Assembly: GCF_000316685.1 (NCBI RefSeq)
Contig: NC_019680.1
Location: forward strand, 3,543,407 to 3,607,406
DNA length: 64,000 bases
Source: Synechococcus sp. PCC 6312
GTDB lineage: Bacteria; Cyanobacteriota; Cyanobacteriia; Thermosynechococcales; Thermosynechococcaceae
Reading direction: 5' to 3'
The first letter of the stretch is position 1. The number at the start of each line of letters is the position of its first letter. Of the stretch, positions 17,160 through 26,566 are shown piece by piece. The notes below the pieces were generated by a model. That model did no database searches. It was not told the DNA's origin and was given only the letters and a program-made list of their open reading frames with translations. Both the position numbers and the translations under genes were made by a program.

Positions 17160-18203
17160 ATGAGCAGCACATCCCCATCCTCTAGCCAGCCACCTCCAGG
17201 CCCCGATCCTGTTATCCAGGCTGAGCTCGTCCATCTCACTCCAGATCGGTTGCGGTTGAAAATCCCCCATCTCCGCCAAGACCCAGGCTACGGAACCTAT
17301 CTCCAACAGCATCTCCAGGCCCAGACCGGGATCACCGAAGTTCGCCTCAACTCAACCGCCCAATCTTTAACCCTTCACTGGAACCCCCAAGTCATTTCCC
17401 TCCCGCAACTGTTAACCCAACTCCAGGCCATTGGGGACTTAGAGGTGATAGGTCAGGGAAATCATGGCATCACGAACCTCACCCGCGCCTTTGCCCTAGA
17501 ACCAGAACAAGTCAGCGACAAAGCCCAGGATATTGGCAGTTTTATTGTTGGGGGACAAGTTGGAGATGTAGTCGGCGGGATAGCTGGGGCGGCAGTGGGT
17601 GGGGCCACAATCGGGCCAGCCGGGGTAGTTTTGGGGACACAGGTGGGGACGTTTGTAGGCGGTGTCATTGGGGCAAGAGTTTGTGTAGAGTCCATGCAAA
17701 CCCTCAAGGAGCATGCCTTTGATCTGCAAACGCTTTGTTTAGATAAAACTAAAGAAAAGGTCACCCAAAGTTTAGAAATTCGCACCAGCAGTAAAGCCGG
17801 AGAGGTAGCTGGGGAAATCACGGGGGGCCTGGTGGGGGGAGCTTTGCTTGGGCCGCCCGGAGAAATTATTGGGCAAATGATGGGGAATATGGTCGGCGGA
17901 CAAATTGCCGAAGACGCAGCCCGACAAGTCATCAGCCCTGATCCAAAACCTGACACAACAGCCCCGACATCGTCCTCGGTTAATATTGTTCTGGAATGGT
18001 GGATGAAAACGAGTCGCGCCTTTGTTGGGGAAACAGCTTTGGCAACCTTGGGGGGACTGTTAATGCGCTTAATTTTGGGCCCCCAGGCCGAGGCCGTCGG
18101 TCTTAAAGCAGGTAGTCGGGCCGGCCGAATCATTGATTGGAATACAGAGTCTGCTTCCTGTAAACAGCCCCAGTCAAACCAGGCTAAAACTGAGGAATTA
18201 TAA
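17160..18203 (+). CDS. HMA-like domain fused to glycine-zipper segments, function unknown
   Basis: A 347-residue protein. Residues about 20-95 read like a degenerate heavy-metal-associated (HMA_2-type) fold: R-L-R-L-K-I-P-H-L, then T-G-I-T-E-V-R-L-N-S-T-A-Q-S-L-T-L, with no C-x2-C metal site. Then come two glycine-zipper blocks (about 120-175 and 210-260), such as G-G-Q-V-G-D-V-V-G-G-I-A-G-A-A-V-G-G and G-E-I-T-G-G-L-V-G-G-A-L-L-G. Glycine zippers pack membrane helices or form pores, so membrane association is likely. An HMA-like domain without metal ligands preceding a membrane region is a recurring cyanobacterial arrangement. No function can be assigned. Confidence 0.65.
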   Translation: MSSTSPSSSQPPPGPDPVIQAELVHLTPDRLRLKIPHLRQDPGYGTYLQQHLQAQTGITEVRLNSTAQSLTLHWNPQVISLPQLLTQLQAIGDLEVIGQGNHGITNLTRAFALEPEQVSDKAQDIGSFIVGGQVGDVVGGIAGAAVGGATIGPAGVVLGTQVGTFVGGVIGARVCVESMQTLKEHAFDLQTLCLDKTKEKVTQSLEIRTSSKAGEVAGEITGGLVGGALLGPPGEIIGQMMGNMVGGQIAEDAARQVISPDPKPDTTAPTSSSVNIVLEWWMKTSRAFVGETALATLGGLLMRLILGPQAEAVGLKAGSRAGRIIDWNTESASCKQPQSNQAKTEEL

Positions 18204-18349
18204 TCCAATAAGAACAGTTCAGGAATTTTGTTCGGAGTACTGAGACGATTGCGCCTCTAAAGAGCGGTAATCCCGACCCTGTCTCGGCCCCAAACTCAGA
18301 GATGATGGAAACAACGCCCCCCGCCCCCGCCACTCAGGGTAATTAAGCC

Positions 18350-19429
18350 ATGCTCGACATCATACTTTCCTTTATTTTTATTGTTGCTGGAGCCGCCATT
18401 GGGTTTCATGCGGTCAATCTTCTTCCTCCCATGACCCTTGAACAAGTGGCCAACATCAGCGCATTACGGTGGGTTGTGGCCGGATTTGGCGGCTTAATTG
18501 GGATTGGGGTTGGTTTAGCAGTACAAACGGTCTATCACCGAGTTGAGGCCGATATTCGCCATTTACCAGCCGATGTTTTATTGTCACGGGCGGTGGGCCT
18601 GGTCGTGGGGTTATTGTTGGCTAACTTGCTCCTGGCACCAATTTTTCTACTACCCATTCCTGATGATTTCTCGTTCATCAAGCCGATGACAGCGGTATTA
18701 ACGAGCATTTTATTCGCTTATACCGGAACCACATTAGCAGACAGTCAGGGGCGGGCCCTGTTGCGGTTAATTAATCCTAATTCTGTCGAAACCTCTCTTG
18801 TGGCCGAAGGTACCTTAAAGGCCGCCGCCTCAAAGGTACTGGATACGAGTTGTATTATTGATGGCCGGATTGAGCAGCTACTCACCTTGGGGTTTATTGA
18901 GGGTCAAATTCTTGTTCCCCAGTTTGTCTTACAGGAATTGCAACTGGTTGCTGATGCTCAAAACGACTTAAAACGGTCGCGAGGACGACGGGGCCTGGAT
19001 ATTTTGAACAGGCTGCAGGCTAATCTAAATGGACGGATTTTAATTCATTCCGCTGATTATCCAGACTTGACGACCGTTGATGCCAAGCTTGTCCGACTTG
19101 CCCAAGAAATTGACGGTATCTTAGTCACTAACGATTACAACCTCAATAAAGTCGCCCAGTTTCAAAAGGTAAATGTTTTTAATGTCAATGAATTAGCCCA
19201 GGCCCTGCGTCCGGTTTACTTGCCAGGGGATACCTTGGAACTGAAAATTATTAAAGAAGGAAAGGAGCCAGAGCAAGGGGTTGGCTATCTCGAAGATGGG
19301 ACAATGGTGGTGGTGGAAGAGGGGCAAACCCACATTGGTGATCAATTACCTGTTGTGGTTACCAGTGCCCTCCAAACCTCTGCGGGGCGGATGATTTTTG
19401 CTCGCTTAAAGTTGTCTAGTTTAGCCTGA
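18350..19429 (+). CDS. PIN/TRAM domain membrane protein (YacL-like)
   Basis: A 359-residue protein with four N-terminal transmembrane helices (about 1-125), then a PIN nuclease domain starting D-T-S-C-I-I-D-G-R-I with acidic residues in D-A-K-L-V-R-L-A and V-T-N-D-Y-N-L-N-K. A C-terminal TRAM domain follows (I-K-E-G-K-E-P-E-Q-G-V-G-Y-L-E-D-G-T-M-V-V-V). This matches the YacL/PIN-TRAM family conserved in Gram-positives and cyanobacteria, a probable membrane-tethered RNase of unknown target. It converges with the FHA gene, whose stop codon lies two bases beyond its own. Confidence 0.88.
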   Translation: MLDIILSFIFIVAGAAIGFHAVNLLPPMTLEQVANISALRWVVAGFGGLIGIGVGLAVQTVYHRVEADIRHLPADVLLSRAVGLVVGLLLANLLLAPIFLLPIPDDFSFIKPMTAVLTSILFAYTGTTLADSQGRALLRLINPNSVETSLVAEGTLKAAASKVLDTSCIIDGRIEQLLTLGFIEGQILVPQFVLQELQLVADAQNDLKRSRGRRGLDILNRLQANLNGRILIHSADYPDLTTVDAKLVRLAQEIDGILVTNDYNLNKVAQFQKVNVFNVNELAQALRPVYLPGDTLELKIIKEGKEPEQGVGYLEDGTMVVVEEGQTHIGDQLPVVVTSALQTSAGRMIFARLKLSSLA

Positions 19430-19431
19430 CC

Positions 19432-19845
19432 TTAGCCCGTCCAGGGAATACTTTTGCTAACGGTTTGGGAAAATTTTTGAATTTCTTTGATAATCCTGAG
19501 TTCTTTAACCTCAAACATAGTCGGATAGTGAAATGCCAGAATTGTCGTTCCCATCACCATGACATCTTGATCATGGAGGAGAGTTGGATAGACTAAGCTA
19601 TTCCCATTCAGCAATGTACCGTTAACTGTGTTGTTATCCATCACAAAATATAGAAATTGATGCTGAAACATGACTGAATTAATCACTGCATGGAGCCGAG
19701 AGGCATAGCGATCTTCAATGACAATCCGACAACTTTGAGAACGACCAATAGTCCAACTGATCCCCCCCCAAAGTTCTACGTCATATTTGAGCTTATTTGA
19801 GCTATGAATGGTTAACCAGGCCGGGTTAGGATTTTGGCTGGGCAT
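19432..19845 (-). CDS. FHA-domain protein
   Basis: A 137-residue protein that is essentially a single forkhead-associated domain for phosphothreonine binding. The canonical pattern is visible: W-T-I-G-R-S-Q-S-C-R-I-V-I, then R-Y-A-S-R-L-H-A-V-I and V-M-D-N-N-T-V-N-G-T-L-L-N-G. FHA proteins act as readers of Ser/Thr kinase signalling. No kinase is adjacent, so the partner is unknown. About 290 bases separate its start from divergent sbcD; I saw nothing distinctive there beyond one CCAGGCCTGG palindrome. Confidence 0.88.
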   Translation of the reverse strand: MPSQNPNPAWLTIHSSNKLKYDVELWGGISWTIGRSQSCRIVIEDRYASRLHAVINSVMFQHQFLYFVMDNNTVNGTLLNGNSLVYPTLLHDQDVMVMGTTILAFHYPTMFEVKELRIIKEIQKFSQTVSKSIPWTG

Positions 19846-20139
19846 GATTCAGTCGGAATATTAATCAACAACTTTCAGCCAACTGTGCCCCAAAATAGGC
19901 AACCCCACTATAGCTTCACAGCGGGAGCGAGACACAAGTCGAAATAAAATATATACAAAGAACAATCGCAGATCCCATCTAGGACGCTGATTAGAGGCAG
20001 TTAAGTCGCATCGTATGGCCAGAATTGCCAAGATGTTTAGACTTGAGAACAGGTCGCGTCCCCCCCATCGTCCACAGTTAAGATAGAAACCAGGCCTGGA
20101 TGAGCGCAACCCCTTAAGAGATGCAGGGCAACAGTGGCA

Positions 20140-21459
20140 ATGGTTAAGCTTCTTCATTTATCAGATATTCACCTCGGCAGCGGTCTGGGCCATGGTCGTT
20201 TGAATCCCCTCACAGGATTGAATACTCGCCTAGAAGACTTTGTCGCCGCTTTAACCTATTGCATTGACCAGGCCCTGGCGGAAGCCGTTGACTTAGTGTT
20301 GTTTGGAGGAGATGCTTTTCCCGATGCCACCCCACCTCCCTTGGTGCAGGAGGCCTTTGCCCAACAGTTCCGCCGGTTAGCTGATGCCCAGATTCCCACG
20401 GTTTTATTAGTCGGTAATCATGATCAACACGCCCAAGGCCAGGGGGGAGCCAGCTTAGTAATTTATCGCACCTTGGGAGTACCTGGCTTTATTGTCGGCG
20501 ATCAGCTTTCTACCCACCGGATTAGAACAAAACAGGGTGATGTGCAAGTGGTAACGTTGCCTTGGTTAACTCGTTCCGCTCTCCTGACAAAACCGGAAAC
20601 CGAGGGCCTGGGCTTGGGCGAAGTTGGGCAACTTTTAATTCAGCGGTTAATGGTGGCATTAGCAGGGGAAATTCGACAACTGGATCCCGAACAGCCAACG
20701 GTATTATTGGCCCATGCCATGGTGGATACGGCCCGGTTTGGGGCAGAGCGCTTCTTAAGTGTCGGGAAAGGCTTTACAATTCCCCTTTCTCTGCTGGCCC
20801 AGTCAGAATTTGACTATGTGGCTTTGGGCCATGTCCATCGGCATCAGGTGTTATGCGAGCAGCCCCCCGTAATTTACCCAGGTAGTATTGAGCGGGTTGA
20901 TTTTGGAGAAGAGGGGGAAGAAAAGGGGTTTATTCTTGTAGAAATCTGTAAAGGTCAGGCCCAGTGGCAGTTTTGTCCAATTCCCACCCGTCCCTTTTTA
21001 ACCTTGGATGTGGATCTATCCCTGATTCATGAGCATCCCCAGGCCCGGCTTTTAGAGATGATTACTCAGGCCAGCATTGACCAGGCCATTGTCCGCCTGC
21101 GGTATCGCCTCCGTCCCGATCAAACGGCCCTGATTGATCTACCGAGTTTGCATGGGGCCCTGACACCCGCCCACAGTTTTAGCATCCACCCCGAACTAGT
21201 CACCCAACTACCGCGGGCCCGCCTGCCAGAACTGGGCCTGGGACAGACCATTGCCCCCTTAGCCGCCTTGGAACTGTATTTAGAACAACGCCCCGACCTT
21301 GAACCCTTAAAATCTGAGTTATTAATGGCGGCAACATCCTTGCTAGATCATCAAGATTGGGAAAAAGAAGGTACAACTCCGTCTCACCCCCCAGGCCCCG
21401 CTTCCGAGATCACACCCATAGCCACCTCTGTTCAATTAGACCTCCTGTCAATGTCTTAG
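20140..21459 (+). CDS. sbcD: Exonuclease SbcCD subunit D-type metallophosphoesterase
   Basis: A calcineurin-like Mre11/SbcD nuclease of about 439 residues. Metal-binding motifs: H-L-S-D-I-H-L-G, F-G-G-D-A-F-P-D, G-N-H-D-Q-H and G-H-V-H-R-H. The start at 20140 (M-V-K-L-L-H-L-S-D) fits the family best; an ATG two codons earlier is possible. Partnered with the SbcC ATPase it processes hairpins and blocked DNA ends. No sbcC lies next to it. The C-terminal half is divergent and proline-rich at the end. Confidence 0.85.
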   Translation: MVKLLHLSDIHLGSGLGHGRLNPLTGLNTRLEDFVAALTYCIDQALAEAVDLVLFGGDAFPDATPPPLVQEAFAQQFRRLADAQIPTVLLVGNHDQHAQGQGGASLVIYRTLGVPGFIVGDQLSTHRIRTKQGDVQVVTLPWLTRSALLTKPETEGLGLGEVGQLLIQRLMVALAGEIRQLDPEQPTVLLAHAMVDTARFGAERFLSVGKGFTIPLSLLAQSEFDYVALGHVHRHQVLCEQPPVIYPGSIERVDFGEEGEEKGFILVEICKGQAQWQFCPIPTRPFLTLDVDLSLIHEHPQARLLEMITQASIDQAIVRLRYRLRPDQTALIDLPSLHGALTPAHSFSIHPELVTQLPRARLPELGLGQTIAPLAALELYLEQRPDLEPLKSELLMAATSLLDHQDWEKEGTTPSHPPGPASEITPIATSVQLDLLSMS

Positions 21460-21648
21460 ATCTTTAACAAATCATTGCCAAGCAATATTGTCCCTATCAA
21501 AATTGTTTGAATTTATGTATGAATATCGAGATGATTTAATCATTTTTTTGGAGCTTGGGACGTTATCTTAAGGTCAAGGCAATAATCAAGATAGGATAAA
21601 TTTAGGGTTATCTGAAACTCTTCGCAAATATCCCCACTTGCTCAGATT

Positions 21649-24288
21649 TTGCCTAGCTTTCTTCACTGCATGACGCAATTTCTTCCCCCGTCAACGTTGA
21701 CCAATATCATGATGTTTGAGGAGTTTCCAATCCCCCTGGTGGTGGTGGATAGCCAAGGGGAAATCGTTGCCTTTAGTGCTGCCATGAATCAGGTTTGGGA
21801 TTATTCAGAAACATCTCTACTGAACCAAAATCTCTGGCGTTTGCTCCCCCAGGCCTGGCAAGACCATCTCCAGCCGGCCTACAAAGCGACTATCACTACA
21901 AACCAAACTGGATATGCCCAAATTTTTGATGCCCCTCATCAGCGTTGGTGGCAGGTGGGACTTGTTCCCAAGGCTAATAGGTCTATATGGTTGATATTTT
22001 GGGACTTGACGACTCAGCAAGAGGAACTGATTTGGCATCAAGCCCAACTGACGGAACTGCGCCGCTGGTATGACCGCCTTCAAACCATCGCCGAGATTAG
22101 TCAACAAGTTTTTTGGGAATGGCACATTCAAGACGACACAACGCTCTGGGTGGGTAATACTGTCAGCCTCTTTGGTTATCCCCTAGATGCCATGCCTCAA
22201 TCCGGCCAGGCCTGGTTAGATTTAATTCATCCGGACGACGTGACAGCAGTACAAGCTGGCTGGGAAAGCAGTCAAAGCTCTGGTGCGCCTTACTGTTGTG
22301 AATATCGGGTTCGCTGCCAGGATGGACACTATGCTTGGGTGCGCGATTGTAGTCAATATTTCCATTCCGAATCTGGAGAGTTCCGGCTTTTAGGTGCAGT
22401 GGCCGATATTAGTAGCCGTAAAGACGCTGAGGCTGCTATTGCCAGCAATGAATTGCGCTTTAAGAATTTAGTGGCCAATTTGCCGGGCCATGTGTTTCGC
22501 TGTGCTAATGATCCAGACTGGACAATTCAATACCTGAGTGACAACATTGAGCAAACTGTCGGTTATCCGGCCGCGGATTTTATCAACAACTGTCGCCGCA
22601 CCTTTGCCAGCATCATTCATCCCGATGATCAGCAGTATGTCTATGACACCATTCAGGAAATCTTCAAGCGACAAAATCACTATGGAGTTGAATACCGAGT
22701 GATTCGGGCCGATGGTCAGGTGCGCTGGTTTTATGAGTCGGGACAAGCGATCCATAACGCGGCTGGGGAAGCTCAGTATATTGATGGTATTTCCATCGAG
22801 ATTACAGTTCAGAAACAGGCCGAGTTGGAACTAGCCCAGAGTGAATCCCGCTTTCGCCAGCTTGTTGAAGATGTGGCGGTGGGTATTATTGTTCACAACC
22901 CACAAGGGGAGATTATTCTGGCCAATGAACGGGCAGCCAATATTTTGGGGTTATCCCTTGATCAACTCCTGGGAAAATCAGCCCAAGATTTAGATTGGTA
23001 TGTTGTAAATGAAACTGGAGAGCGTTTAACGGCGGCCCAATTTCCCTCGGCAAGGGCCACAGAACAGTTAATCCCCATTCGGGATGTGGTCTTGGGGGTC
23101 AACCGTCCAAGCCAAGATCTAATCTGGTTGCAAGTCACGGCCGAACCCCATTTCAACGCCAGCCAGCAGCTAGAACAAGTCGTTATTACCCTGAGTGATA
23201 TTACCCAACGCAAACAAGTGGAAGATGCGCTCCGGTATCAATCCCAGCGAGAACAAACCCTGAACCGGGTGATTAAAGCCATTCGCAACTCCCTCAATTT
23301 GGCAGAAATATTTCAAACCACGGTGGATGAAATTGGGCACTTATTAAATGTTGATCGGGTGGCGATTGTTCAGTATCGGCCAGAATTGGGGCAATGGGAT
23401 CATATTATTGAATACCTGAGAGAGTCTTCCCTACCCCCAAGTCAAGGACTCATTATTCCTGATGCCCAGAACCCGATTGCTACCTCCCTCAAACAGGGGC
23501 AAACGGTACAAATTCACCAGGCCGAAACAGAACCCAACCTAGGCGAGTTTAATCGGGAGTTAGCCACCTCCTTCCCGGGGAATTGGTTAATGGTGCCACT
23601 CCAGGTTGAAGCCCACACTTGGGGCAGCTTAACCTTGCAACAAAGTCACCCCGACCAGGCCTGGCATCCCAGCGAGGTCAGTTTATTAGAAGTGATTGCC
23701 GATCAATTAGCGGTGGCCATTCGTCAAGCGGAGCTTTACCAATCCCTGCAAGCTGCCAACCAAGAACTGAGTCGCCTTGCGATTACCGATGACTTAACCC
23801 AAATTGCCAATCGCCGTCACTTTGATGAATGTCTAGCTCGGGAATGGAATCGTTTGTTGCGAGAACAAGCCCCTTTGAGTCTGGTGTTTTGCGATGTGGA
23901 CGACTTCAAGGCCTATAACGATCTCTATGGACATCAAACTGGAGATGAGTGTTTATACTTGGTAGCCCAAGCCCTCGGAACTACGGCTAGGCGGGCTGTA
24001 GATTTAGTGGCCCGCTATGGTGGTGAGGAATTCGCGATCATTTTGCCCCATACTGATGGAGCCGGGGCTAGTCGTGTGGTTGAGAACATCCAAGCCACCT
24101 TGAAAGCCCTGGAAATTCCCCATGCCGCCTCTCGAGTTAGCCCCGTGGTGACGGTGAGTTTTGGCATCAGCACTGGCCGGCCAACCCCGGAAAGCTCTCC
24201 AGTCCATCTTCTCGAAGCAGCGGATCAGGCCCTCTATCAGGCTAAAGCAGAAGGGCGCAACACTTACCGGATTATTCATGTTCCATAG
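21649..24288 (+). CDS. Multi-PAS, GAF, GGDEF diguanylate cyclase
   Basis: An 879-residue signalling protein predicted to make cyclic di-GMP. Reading order: a PAS domain (about 25-120), two PAS_3/PAC units with the H-P-D-D hallmark (about 160-265 and 275-395), a fourth PAS (about 400-525), a GAF domain (about 550-695), and a C-terminal GGDEF domain (about 715-875). The active site is G-G-E-E-F (791-795), a functional variant. An intact inhibitory I-site, R-A-V-D, sits five residues before it (782-785), so product inhibition is expected. There are no transmembrane helices. A bilin-binding cysteine in the GAF domain was not evident. Its ligand is unknown. Confidence 0.9.
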   Translation: MPSFLHCMTQFLPPSTLTNIMMFEEFPIPLVVVDSQGEIVAFSAAMNQVWDYSETSLLNQNLWRLLPQAWQDHLQPAYKATITTNQTGYAQIFDAPHQRWWQVGLVPKANRSIWLIFWDLTTQQEELIWHQAQLTELRRWYDRLQTIAEISQQVFWEWHIQDDTTLWVGNTVSLFGYPLDAMPQSGQAWLDLIHPDDVTAVQAGWESSQSSGAPYCCEYRVRCQDGHYAWVRDCSQYFHSESGEFRLLGAVADISSRKDAEAAIASNELRFKNLVANLPGHVFRCANDPDWTIQYLSDNIEQTVGYPAADFINNCRRTFASIIHPDDQQYVYDTIQEIFKRQNHYGVEYRVIRADGQVRWFYESGQAIHNAAGEAQYIDGISIEITVQKQAELELAQSESRFRQLVEDVAVGIIVHNPQGEIILANERAANILGLSLDQLLGKSAQDLDWYVVNETGERLTAAQFPSARATEQLIPIRDVVLGVNRPSQDLIWLQVTAEPHFNASQQLEQVVITLSDITQRKQVEDALRYQSQREQTLNRVIKAIRNSLNLAEIFQTTVDEIGHLLNVDRVAIVQYRPELGQWDHIIEYLRESSLPPSQGLIIPDAQNPIATSLKQGQTVQIHQAETEPNLGEFNRELATSFPGNWLMVPLQVEAHTWGSLTLQQSHPDQAWHPSEVSLLEVIADQLAVAIRQAELYQSLQAANQELSRLAITDDLTQIANRRHFDECLAREWNRLLREQAPLSLVFCDVDDFKAYNDLYGHQTGDECLYLVAQALGTTARRAVDLVARYGGEEFAIILPHTDGAGASRVVENIQATLKALEIPHAASRVSPVVTVSFGISTGRPTPESSPVHLLEAADQALYQAKAEGRNTYRIIHVP

Positions 24289-24305
24289 GCAGCGTGAGGA
24301 AATCT

Positions 24306-24500
24306 ATGCTATCTGACTTGGCCTGGATTGGCAAACTGATGATCGTCTCGCTTTCTTTGGCAGTGGCGATTAAAACCTTGGGCAGTCAATACCCACTCCC
24401 AGAAACACCGACTATGATTATCAGTTTGCTTCTTCTCCCAACGATGTTGATCCTCTTGGTTTTGGGCCTGCGTCAACTCTTAAAACCTGATAACCCTTAA
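24306..24500 (+). CDS. Small two-helix membrane protein
   Basis: A 64-residue protein with two hydrophobic helices (W-I-G-K-L-M-I-V-S-L-S-L-A-V-A-I and I-S-L-L-L-L-P-T-M-L-I-L-L-V-L-G-L) separated by a short proline-containing loop. I place the start at the ATG at 24306 because GAGG lies six bases upstream; a GTG at 24294 is the alternative. It follows the cyclase gene by 17 bases, so it may share its transcript. Function unknown. Confidence 0.6.
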   Translation: MLSDLAWIGKLMIVSLSLAVAIKTLGSQYPLPETPTMIISLLLLPTMLILLVLGLRQLLKPDNP

Positions 24501-24979
24501 GCATCAACATCCAATAAGACGCAGGTACTTGGGGGCGGCTCCCGATCCACCTGGGCATAAATTAGGTCAATCCAAACCTCTTCACCGTAGGGATATTTAC
24601 TTGTGACATAAAATAACCAATGCTGATCAATATCTAGTCTTTCCCGGCATTTTTGAAAGGTGGGGGATGAAATTGTTCGATGGGCATTGAGAGCGGGCTT
24701 CCACTTATCTTGCAGGCCCACAGCAATTTTGAAGCTCTCTCCAGCGGAATTTTCTACCAGTAAGAGAGCGTCCATATACAATGCTTGCCACCAGACTTGG
24801 GGATCATTGAGGTCTTCCCCTTCTGCTTTTAAGTCTGTGATCAGTTGTGGCATGGCACTTTTAACCAGGCCTTGTATTTTTGAGAATTCTGGATAAGGAT
24901 GTAAGAGCTTAAGATTTTTGGCTGTTTGACGAAACCAAAGTTTGTGATATGACATAGAAGTAGCAAACTCCATCGGAAA
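24497..24979 (-). CDS. Hypothetical protein
   Basis: A soluble, charged protein of about 160 residues. The reading frame is open up to 25027, but the first 16 codons beyond the ATG at 24979 are hydrophobic and not obviously part of the protein, so I favour a start at or just inside M-E-F-A-T-S-M-S-Y. The sequence is rich in aromatic residues (H-K-L-W-F-R-Q-T, V-W-W-Q-A-L-Y, H-W-L-F-Y-V-T) and has no signal peptide or familiar motif. It converges with the small membrane-protein gene, overlapping its end by four bases. I do not recognise the family. Confidence 0.55.
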   Translation of the reverse strand, partial: FPMEFATSMSYHKLWFRQTAKNLKLLHPYPEFSKIQGLVKSAMPQLITDLKAEGEDLNDPQVWWQALYMDALLLVENSAGESFKIAVGLQDKWKPALNAHRTISSPTFQKCRERLDIDQHWLFYVTSKYPYGEEVWIDLIYAQVDREPPPSTCVLLDVDA

Positions 24980-25241
24980 ACTTAATATTTTCAGGCTAAA
25001 AATTGACCACCCCGATTGATGGCCCACATTTCAGCTAAAGGCAGTAAAAAGCTTAGGCGGCTGAATAATTTCGCCTTAGCTATTTTAGCAATAGATTTAC
25101 CCATTTCAAAATTTATTGTATGCTTGACCCGTCTTCGTTTGTTGAGGGCGATTTGGGTTAAGGAAAGGTTAAGAGCAAATAGGCCCAGGCCAGTCTAAGA
25201 TTGGGATAATTTTGGGGATAATCGCTCCGTAGGCGTGCTTG

Positions 25242-25754
25242 ATGCTGGTTTATCGTGACTTTGACATTCGCCCCTGGCAACCCCAAGATCGGGAAGCAGT
25301 CGCCGCCCTCATTGCCACGGTGCTGGGTGAATTTGGCCTGGCCTGGGAACCGGAAGGGGCAGACGCAGATGTGGTCGCAGTTGAAGCGTTTTACCAAGCC
25401 CAGGGGGGCGAGTTTTGGGTCATAGAACAAGCGGGGCAAATTGTCGGAACGGCCGCCTATTATCCAATTGCACGCGGGGAGAATGCCGTAGAAATTCGCA
25501 AAATGTACCTCCATCCCCAGGCCCGCGGGCAAGGTTTAGGCCAGTTTCTCCTGAGCCAATTGGAACAGCAGATTCACCAACGGGGATTTGACTTAATTTG
25601 GATTGAAACAGCGACCATTATGAACCAGGCCGTGAAACTCTATGAGAAAAATGGCTATCAGCCCACCAGTGGAATCGAAACTCAACGCTGTGATCGGGTT
25701 TATTACAAAACATTAGAACGACACTTAACTCTTAGTTCTCAAGGCCTGGGCTAA
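25242..25754 (+). CDS. GNAT-family N-acetyltransferase
   Basis: A 170-residue acetyltransferase. The acetyl-CoA loop is in motif A, R-K-M-Y-L-H-P-Q-A-R-G-Q-G-L-G-Q-F-L, and the C-terminal Y-E-K-N-G-Y-Q-P motif B is also present. The ATG at 25242 is used; a TTG immediately before it is also open. The substrate cannot be predicted. It stands alone between a hypothetical gene and the VapBC remnant. The roughly 260 bases upstream hold no convincing gene. Confidence 0.88.
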   Translation: MLVYRDFDIRPWQPQDREAVAALIATVLGEFGLAWEPEGADADVVAVEAFYQAQGGEFWVIEQAGQIVGTAAYYPIARGENAVEIRKMYLHPQARGQGLGQFLLSQLEQQIHQRGFDLIWIETATIMNQAVKLYEKNGYQPTSGIETQRCDRVYYKTLERHLTLSSQGLG

Positions 25755-25784
25755 ACTAAGATTTGCAGTCATCAATTATTTATC

Positions 25785-26093
25785 ATGACAACCCTCGAGC
25801 AAATCCAAAAAGATATTCAAACTCTACCTCCAGAATTCCTAGTCTTCCTGGCAGATTTTATCCAACTTCTCAAGAACAATATCCCTTCTCCCCATGAGTT
25901 CTCCTCTCCTTTTTCAGCACAACCTATTACCTCCCTTTGGGAAGACGCGAGTAAGTTTATTGGCAGTTTAGAAGGGGGGCCTGGCAACCTAGCTACTGAT
26001 AAAAACACATGGCAGGATTTGGTCAATAATGGTATCAAGATGGATTTCTTGTTGCGCGCCTCAACTGCAGCAAACAGTATCATCCTTGGGTAA
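25785..26093 (+). CDS. VapB-like (DUF2281-type) antitoxin, probably with an altered C-terminus
   Basis: The N-terminal residues M-T-T-L-E-Q-I-Q-K-D-I-Q-T-L-P-P-E-F resemble DUF2281-type antitoxins paired with PIN toxins (leucine-rich start, L-P-P-E, then F-L-A-D-F-I-Q-L-L). The last 20 or so residues overlap the start of the decayed PIN gene in another frame and look like read-through of the toxin sequence, suggesting an indel has moved the original stop. The neighbour is the broken toxin, so the module is probably non-functional, but this ORF could still make protein. Confidence 0.5.
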   Translation: MTTLEQIQKDIQTLPPEFLVFLADFIQLLKNNIPSPHEFSSPFSAQPITSLWEDASKFIGSLEGGPGNLATDKNTWQDLVNNGIKMDFLLRASTAANSIILG

Positions 26094-26422
26094 AAGCTCA
26101 ACTCAGCCAAACTACCGCCCCGTTTCTCACCTGTGAAGCCGTCATTACAGAAACTTGTTTTCTCTTCTAAAATGTCTACCAAGGACAAGAAATCGTCCTG
26201 AAACTTATCCACAGTCAAAAACTAAAAATTCCCTTTCAACTTAACCAGGGATCGCCTGCCATTCAAGAACTTATGCAGCGGTATCAATCTGTACCTATGT
26301 CTCTGGCTGATACTTGCCTAGTACGGATAACTGAGCTTTATTCTGATAGCACTTTATTGACTTTGGATAGTGATTTTCAGATTCAGCGTAAAAATAGAAA
26401 TCAGATTATTTCATTAGTATAG
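26039..26422 (+). pseudogene. Decayed VapC-type PIN-domain toxin
   Basis: One frame from 26039 to 26422 encodes a PIN-domain protein: D-G-F-L-V-A-R-L-N-C at the start, F-L-T-C-E-A-V-I-T-E-T-C in the middle (the conserved E), and M-S-L-A-D-T-C-L-V-R and L-L-T-L-D-S-D-F at the end (acidic active-site residues). It lacks a usable start, with a TAA just before the first PIN residues, and has an in-frame TAA at 26168-26170. The start of the toxin appears frame-shifted relative to the ATG at 26024 inside the antitoxin gene. Both lesions mark it as a pseudogene. The region from its end to 26566 holds no gene. Confidence 0.75.
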
Positions 26423-26566
26423 TCATTTCTGCCAAAAGTCAGACATTCAAGAGTACAACTGATAGTGGTTTCAAGCATTTCTGTGTTTCATTCCTAAGTG
26501 AAATGACGATAATTCCAAATCAGTAGTATGGCTGACATAGACTGTTTTATAAATTAGCGACTGCAC

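Noticed and set aside
25016-25198. Short plus-strand ORF with a hydrophobic centre
   Set aside because: It overlaps the upstream region of a minus-strand gene, has no convincing ribosome-binding site and no recognisable family.
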